Shown here: positions 62,068 through 64,000 of the stretch, one piece after another
Layout: the number at the start of each line of letters is the position of its first letter
How positions within the stretch are numbered: position 1 is the first letter of the stretch
Assembly (NCBI GenBank): GCA_004297725.1
Contig: SCUS01000069.1
Location: 1-64,000, forward strand
Length of the DNA: 64,000 bases
Direction of reading: 5' to 3'
From: Myxococcaceae bacterium
Lineage (GTDB): Bacteria; Myxococcota_A; Polyangia; Polyangiales; Ga0077539
Position numbers and translations under genes: made by a program
Notes under the pieces: generated by a model
The model's database searches: none
Seen by the model: the letters and a program-made list of their open reading frames with translations, nothing else
What the model was told of the DNA's origin: nothing

Positions 62068-63999
62068 TCAGCCGCCGCCGTCGCGCACGCCCGCGTCGGT
62101 CGTCGCCGTCGAGCGGGCGCAGGCGTCGGACCCGTCGGCCCGCGCGCAGGGCATCGGGTCGCAGGTGTCGCCGGCGCCGTCGCCGTCGGCGTCGTCCTGG
62201 GCGGTGCTCAGGTCGAAGGGGGGATTGAACACCCGGGGGCAGTTGTCGCGCGCGTTGGGCACCCCGTCGCCGTCGTCGTCGACGCCCATCGTCGGCGCGC
62301 CGGGCACCGCGGGGATCATCCCTCCGCCGGCCGCCCTCCTCGCGATGGCCCCGTGCCCGAAGTCGCAGCGGTCGAGCTCCGGACCGCCGCAGCGGAAGAG
62401 GGGGAAGAGCTCGTAGGCGTAGCAGTGGCTGCCCGTGCCCGAGGCCCCGCACATGGCGTCGGCGCGGCGGGCGGTCTCCAGGGCTCCCGCGATGGCGCCT
62501 CGCAGCCCGGCGAGGTCCGAGGGCTGGGCGCAGACCACCTTGCGCACGCCGCAGACGCCGGACATCCCGCCCGACGACATCCCCTCCGGGACGGCCATGC
62601 AGCCCATGCCCGAGACCACCGTCCCGGCCAGCAGGGGCGCGTCCCCGTAGATGGCCCGGCCCCCGACGATCACCAGCCGGACGTCCTGGGCGCGCGCGTC
62701 GAGCAGCGCCCGGTAGGGCCTCGTGCGGTCGCCCGCGAAGACCGCGAGGTCGGCCAGGTAGCCGGGGGCCACCCGACCGATGCTGTCGTCGAGGTTGAGC
62801 GCGATGGCGCCGTTGAGCGTGGCCATCGCGACGAGCTCCACGTCGCTGAAGGCGCGGGCGTAGTAGCGCTCGTTGAGGTGTGAGGCGCACTGCAGCTCGC
62901 CGATGAGGTTCATGCTGCCCGACGGGGTCCAGTCGACGCCGAGGGCGATGGTGACGCCCAGGGCCCGGGCGGTGGTGACGTCCGCGGTCTCGCCGTAGAG
63001 GTCGATGTTGCTCCGCGGCGACCAGATGAGGTCGGCCTGCACCTGCGCCATGCGCGAGAGCTGCGGCGTCGAGCACCCGAGGCAGTGGACCACCGCGGTC
63101 TTCTCGGTGATCACCCCGTTGCGGTCGGCCACGTCGAACTCCGCCCTGGCGTTGGCGTCGATGCCCTCCGCGATGTGCGGCAGGAAGGCCCGGTACCTCC
63201 GGTCGGAGCGCATGCGCGTGCGCACCTCGGCGAGGTGCGTGGCGGTGGTGGCCTCGTTGGGCGCCCCGGTGGCGGTGGAGACCAGCACCGAGTCGATGTC
63301 CGGGTCGACGAAGGCGTTGCTGAGCCCGCTCGCCACGGCCTCGAAGGCGTCGAGGTTGCGCACCCAGCTCCCGATGGTGAGGTCGGTGAGCAGCGAGCCC
63401 GCGGTGCCGGCCATGGAGGTGGTGCCGGCCATGGCGAGGCGCACCTCGGCGTAGCGCTGCGCGAGGCGCTGGTTGGTGCGGCTGGTGGAGCTGAAGGGAC
63501 GGTGAGGGATCTTGAAGGTGTCGTAGAGCGGCTCGTGGTTGCGCCAGGTGTTGCGGTTGTCGTAGCGGCGCTCGTGCCGGAAGACCGGCATGTGGTTGTA
63601 GTCGGCGTGCTGGTGGGGATCGATCAGCCCGGGGAAGATCACCCCCTCGGAGCACACGACCTGGGCACCCCGGGCGCTGGGGTCGCCGCCGCAGTCGGGC
63701 CCTACGCAGGCGATGCGACCGGTGTCCGCGGAGAAGAGCACCTCGCCGTCACAGAGCACCCGGTCGGGGGTGACGACGGTGCCCCGGAGGCGCACGAAGC
63801 GGGTGCTGCCGCTCGCGGGGACGCAGCGCCCGAAGGAGGCGGGGCAGCTCTGGGTGACGGCCCCGACCTCCGCGTCGCCGGGGATGGCCGGGACGTCGGG
63901 GACGTCGACGACCGCCGAGGCGTCGGGGAGCTCGCCTGGCTCGGAAGAGCAGGCACCGAGGACCGCGATGAAGAGCAGACACCCGGAGCGCCTCGGCAA
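62068..63999 (-). CDS. Amidohydrolase lipoprotein with calcium-binding-type repeats (5' end uncertain)
   Basis: The protein reads from a TTG at 63999 at the window edge into a hydrophobic segment with lipobox LGAC. The true start may lie outside the window. The barrel has amidohydrolase metal motifs DPHQHADYN, His in AVVHCLGCS and Asp in LGVDWTPSGSMNL. The C-terminal third contains a thrombospondin-type-3-like segment (DDDGDGVPNARDNCPRVFN, DDADGDGAGDTCD) seen in outer-membrane lipoproteins of Myxococcota. Substrate unknown. Confidence 0.8.
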   Translation of the reverse strand: MPRRSGCLLFIAVLGACSSEPGELPDASAVVDVPDVPAIPGDAEVGAVTQSCPASFGRCVPASGSTRFVRLRGTVVTPDRVLCDGEVLFSADTGRIACVGPDCGGDPSARGAQVVCSEGVIFPGLIDPHQHADYNHMPVFRHERRYDNRNTWRNHEPLYDTFKIPHRPFSSTSRTNQRLAQRYAEVRLAMAGTTSMAGTAGSLLTDLTIGSWVRNLDAFEAVASGLSNAFVDPDIDSVLVSTATGAPNEATTATHLAEVRTRMRSDRRYRAFLPHIAEGIDANARAEFDVADRNGVITEKTAVVHCLGCSTPQLSRMAQVQADLIWSPRSNIDLYGETADVTTARALGVTIALGVDWTPSGSMNLIGELQCASHLNERYYARAFSDVELVAMATLNGAIALNLDDSIGRVAPGYLADLAVFAGDRTRPYRALLDARAQDVRLVIVGGRAIYGDAPLLAGTVVSGMGCMAVPEGMSSGGMSGVCGVRKVVCAQPSDLAGLRGAIAGALETARRADAMCGASGTGSHCYAYELFPLFRCGGPELDRCDFGHGAIARRAAGGGMIPAVPGAPTMGVDDDGDGVPNARDNCPRVFNPPFDLSTAQDDADGDGAGDTCDPMPCARADGSDACARSTATTDAGVRDGGG

Positions 64000-64000
64000 C

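Overview
The window is a piece of a GC-rich (mostly about two thirds or more G+C by eye) chromosome. The gene content points to a Myxococcota-type bacterium. Signs of this are lipoproteins with Ala/Asp/Pro-rich linkers, a MYXO-CTERM-like C-terminus (Cys motif, hydrophobic helix, Arg tail) on the first gene, Cys-rich knottin-like tails, thrombospondin-type-3-like calcium motifs, a TIGR02270-type HEAT protein, DUF2169/VgrG loci and very many ATGA/GTGA start-stop overlaps. No rRNA, tRNA or CRISPR array was seen.

Layout. 0.3-6.5 kb: a secreted M15 peptidase-like protein, a methyltransferase/GNAT-like pair behind a 33-bp dyad, a beta-propeller lipoprotein and an RhtA-type exporter. 6.6-15.3 kb: a tightly overlapped five-gene operon (coiled-coil/collagen-like membrane protein, MoxR ATPase, DUF58, BatA-like and BatB-like von Willebrand proteins), followed by a NIDO-domain exported protein. 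16.2-21.2 kb: a ParE-type toxin-antitoxin pair, a DUF2156 membrane enzyme, an SDR, a CBS protein and a PAS histidine kinase. 21.4-39.6 kb: a long minus-strand run holding a type VI secretion effector-delivery locus. It has three vgrGs, a PAAR-like DUF4150, a candidate toxin and possible immunity gene, DUF3396, HEAT, DUF2169 and a ketosynthase-fold protein lacking its catalytic residues. The run ends in DUF2505, lycopene cyclase and galE. No T6SS sheath, tube or baseplate genes are present. 39.7-44.9 kb: a carboxypeptidase-regulatory-like lipoprotein, MntP, a Cys-rich Sel1 lipoprotein, a near-perfect 55-bp inverted repeat and a GH13 amylase lipoprotein.

45.1-49.8 kb is the most unusual region. 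G+C drops (29 of 60 bases in 45361-45420; 25 of 60 in 48781-48840, against 40 of 60 in 44401-44460). Three same-strand genes are each followed by a related imperfect inverted repeat of about 90 bp. The first two repeats are bounded by GCCCAAC and GTTGGGC, which is the RYYYAAC...GTTRRRY layout of integron attC sites. No integrase is in the window. The cassettes encode an HNH nuclease fused to a DUF4258-like domain, a PD-(D/E)XK-like protein, and an OLD-type ATPase-TOPRIM protein fused to a LexA/S24 peptidase-like domain. I infer a CALIN-like cassette array carrying defence or nuclease functions. The OLD-S24 fusion is the best candidate for an undescribed system.

50-53.2 kb: a LysR regulator diverges from the tyrosine/homogentisate genes hmgA-hpd, with an exact ATGGT-N11-ACCAT dyad between them. 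53.4-62.1 kb: a receiver-like protein, then six genes homologous to hydrogenase-4/formate hydrogenlyase subunits. The large subunit has lost the Ni-Fe cysteine ligands, which suggests an energy-converting hydrogenase-related (Ehr) complex. A sigma-54 activator follows. The window ends in an amidohydrolase lipoprotein whose true start may lie beyond the edge.
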